Shown here one piece after another: positions 4,240-5,130 of a DNA stretch of 5,130 nt. Source of the DNA: Actinomycetes bacterium. GTDB taxonomy: Bacteria > Actinomycetota > Acidimicrobiia > Acidimicrobiales > RAAP-2. Made by a program: the position numbers and the translations under genes. Below the pieces are notes generated by a model. It had not been told where the DNA came from and did not search any database. It saw nothing but the letters and a program-made list of their open reading frames with translations. The DNA lies in NCBI GenBank assembly GCA_021826655.1, contig JAKAZC010000211.1, positions 1 to 5,130 of the forward strand. The letters are read 5' to 3'. Each line of letters opens with the position of its first letter. The first letter of the stretch is position 1.

Positions 4240-5130
4240 GTGACCGAATCGACCATCATCTATACGCACACCGACGAGGCGCCCGCCCTGGCGACCTACT
4301 CCCTCCTGCCGGTGGTGCAGGCCTACGCCGCCAAGGCGGGGGTCGAGGTCGTGACCCGGGACATCTCCCTCGCCGGGCGCATCCTGGCCACGTTCCCGGG
4401 GCACCTCACCGAGGGCCAGCGGATCGCCGACGACCTGGCCGAGTTGGGCCGCGACGTGCTGGCCCCCGAGGCCAACATCATCAAGTTGCCCAACGTGTCG
4501 GCGTCGGTCCCGCAGCTCAAGACGGCGATCGCCGAGCTGCAGGCAAAGGGCTTCGCCGTCCCCGACTTCCCCGAGGACCCGATCACCGAGGAGGACGCCG
4601 CCACCCTCGCCCGCTACCGCACGGTGCTGGGCAGCGCAGTCAACCCGGTGCTGCGCCAGGGCAACTCGGACCGTCGGGCCCCGGCCTCGGTCAAACACTA
4701 CGCCCGGACCCATCCCCACCGCATGGGCGCCTGGTCGCCGGAGTCGAAGACCAACGTGGCCCACATGGACGGCGGGGACTTCCGTTCCACCGAGGAGTCG
4801 GCGGTGATGGCGTCGGACACGTCGCTCACCGTCGAACTGATGGGAGCGGACGGCACGACCACGGCCCTGCGCCCGCCGATCGAAGTGCTGGCCGGTGAGG
4901 TGGTGGACGCCGCCGTCATGCGGGTCGCGGACCTGCGGGCGTTCCTCGACCGGCAGATCGCCCGGGCCGCCGCCGACGGCGTCCTGTTCTCCGTCCACCT
5001 GAAGGCCACCATGATGAAGGTCTCCGACCCGGTCATCTTCGGCCACGTGGTCCGGGCGTTCTTCCCGACCACGTTCGCCACCTACGGCGACACGCTGGCC
5101 GCCGCCGGGCTGAGCCCGAACAACGGGTGG
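4240..5130 (+). CDS. icd: Monomeric NADP-dependent isocitrate dehydrogenase, N-terminal part
   Basis: The frame is open from GTG 4240 to the window end, giving 297 of an expected roughly 740 residues. The enzyme oxidatively decarboxylates isocitrate to 2-oxoglutarate with NADP+ and Mg2+ or Mn2+ in the TCA cycle, acting as a single large polypeptide rather than a homodimer. Highly conserved blocks are visible: YTHTDEAPALATYSLLPVVQ (8-27), RDISLAGRILATFP (40-53), PEANIIKLPNVSASVPQLK (76-94), GSAVNPVLRQGNSDRRAP (131-148), HPHRMGAWSPESK (158-170), LAGEVVDAAVM (217-227), HLKATMMKVSDPVIFGHVVR (253-272) and SPNNGW (292-297). Ser132, Asn135, Arg139, Arg145 and Lys255 coincide, even in numbering, with substrate-binding residues I recall from the Azotobacter vinelandii enzyme. 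The start is supported by GGAG at 4231-4234, five bases before the GTG, and by the family N-terminus. It is preceded by its own regulatory gap, so it is probably a separate transcription unit. Confidence 0.97.
   Translation, partial: MTESTIIYTHTDEAPALATYSLLPVVQAYAAKAGVEVVTRDISLAGRILATFPGHLTEGQRIADDLAELGRDVLAPEANIIKLPNVSASVPQLKTAIAELQAKGFAVPDFPEDPITEEDAATLARYRTVLGSAVNPVLRQGNSDRRAPASVKHYARTHPHRMGAWSPESKTNVAHMDGGDFRSTEESAVMASDTSLTVELMGADGTTTALRPPIEVLAGEVVDAAVMRVADLRAFLDRQIARAAADGVLFSVHLKATMMKVSDPVIFGHVVRAFFPTTFATYGDTLAAAGLSPNNGW

Noticed and set aside
4101..4898. Sense-strand open frame of 265 codons overlapping isocitrate dehydrogenase
   Set aside because: It is out of frame with the unmistakable isocitrate dehydrogenase motifs and its translation is Arg/Gly-rich without a domain.
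4171..5046. Antisense open frame of 291 codons opposite isocitrate dehydrogenase
   Set aside because: Shadow of a highly conserved sense gene, with no domain visible.

Overview
The window is GC-rich (about 70 % by eye, with strong G/C preference at third codon positions), fully coding-dense on the + strand, and uses several GTG starts. Together with a monomeric-type isocitrate dehydrogenase and a family III CoA-transferase/amidohydrolase gene set, this suggests a high-GC actinobacterium, possibly an Acidimicrobiia-type or other environmental lineage. The taxonomic call is an inference from composition and gene content only.

Layout: (1) 1-296, the C-terminal end of an amidohydrolase-2 family (metal-dependent TIM-barrel) hydrolase whose start lies outside the window. 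(2) 259-1584, a family III (CaiB/BaiF) acyl-CoA transferase that overlaps the end of the first gene. (3) 1581-2114, a SnoaL-like/NTF2-fold protein of the type that includes BaiE, joined to the CoA-transferase by a 4-base GTGA overlap. (4) 2115-2242, a 128-base spacer with a small dyad and a clear Shine-Dalgarno. (5) 2243-3985, a complete YtcJ-like (Amidohydro_3) amidohydrolase with all expected metal-ligand positions. (6) 3986-4239, a 254-base intergenic region with two GC hairpins, an array of about seven 9-10 bp GGTCACCCCC-like units, a GGTGAC-N5-GTCACC dyad and a weak promoter candidate. (7) 4240-5130, the first 297 codons of a monomeric NADP-dependent isocitrate dehydrogenase, running off the window end.

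The first three genes overlap and are almost certainly one transcript. The YtcJ-like gene may belong to the same operon or have its own start within the spacer. Together they look like an accessory catabolic cluster: activation of an organic acid as a CoA thioester, a dehydration/isomerisation-like step by the SnoaL-fold protein, and C-N or C-O hydrolysis or decarboxylation by the two amidohydrolases. The substrate cannot be told from the sequence. The isocitrate dehydrogenase is a central-metabolism gene with its own regulatory region, and it probably marks the boundary of the cluster.

I saw no tRNA, rRNA, CRISPR array, insertion sequence, attachment site or replication origin. No clearly unprecedented system is visible. 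The most unusual pieces are the BaiF/BaiE-like overlapping gene pair and the repeat and dyad array upstream of the isocitrate dehydrogenase.
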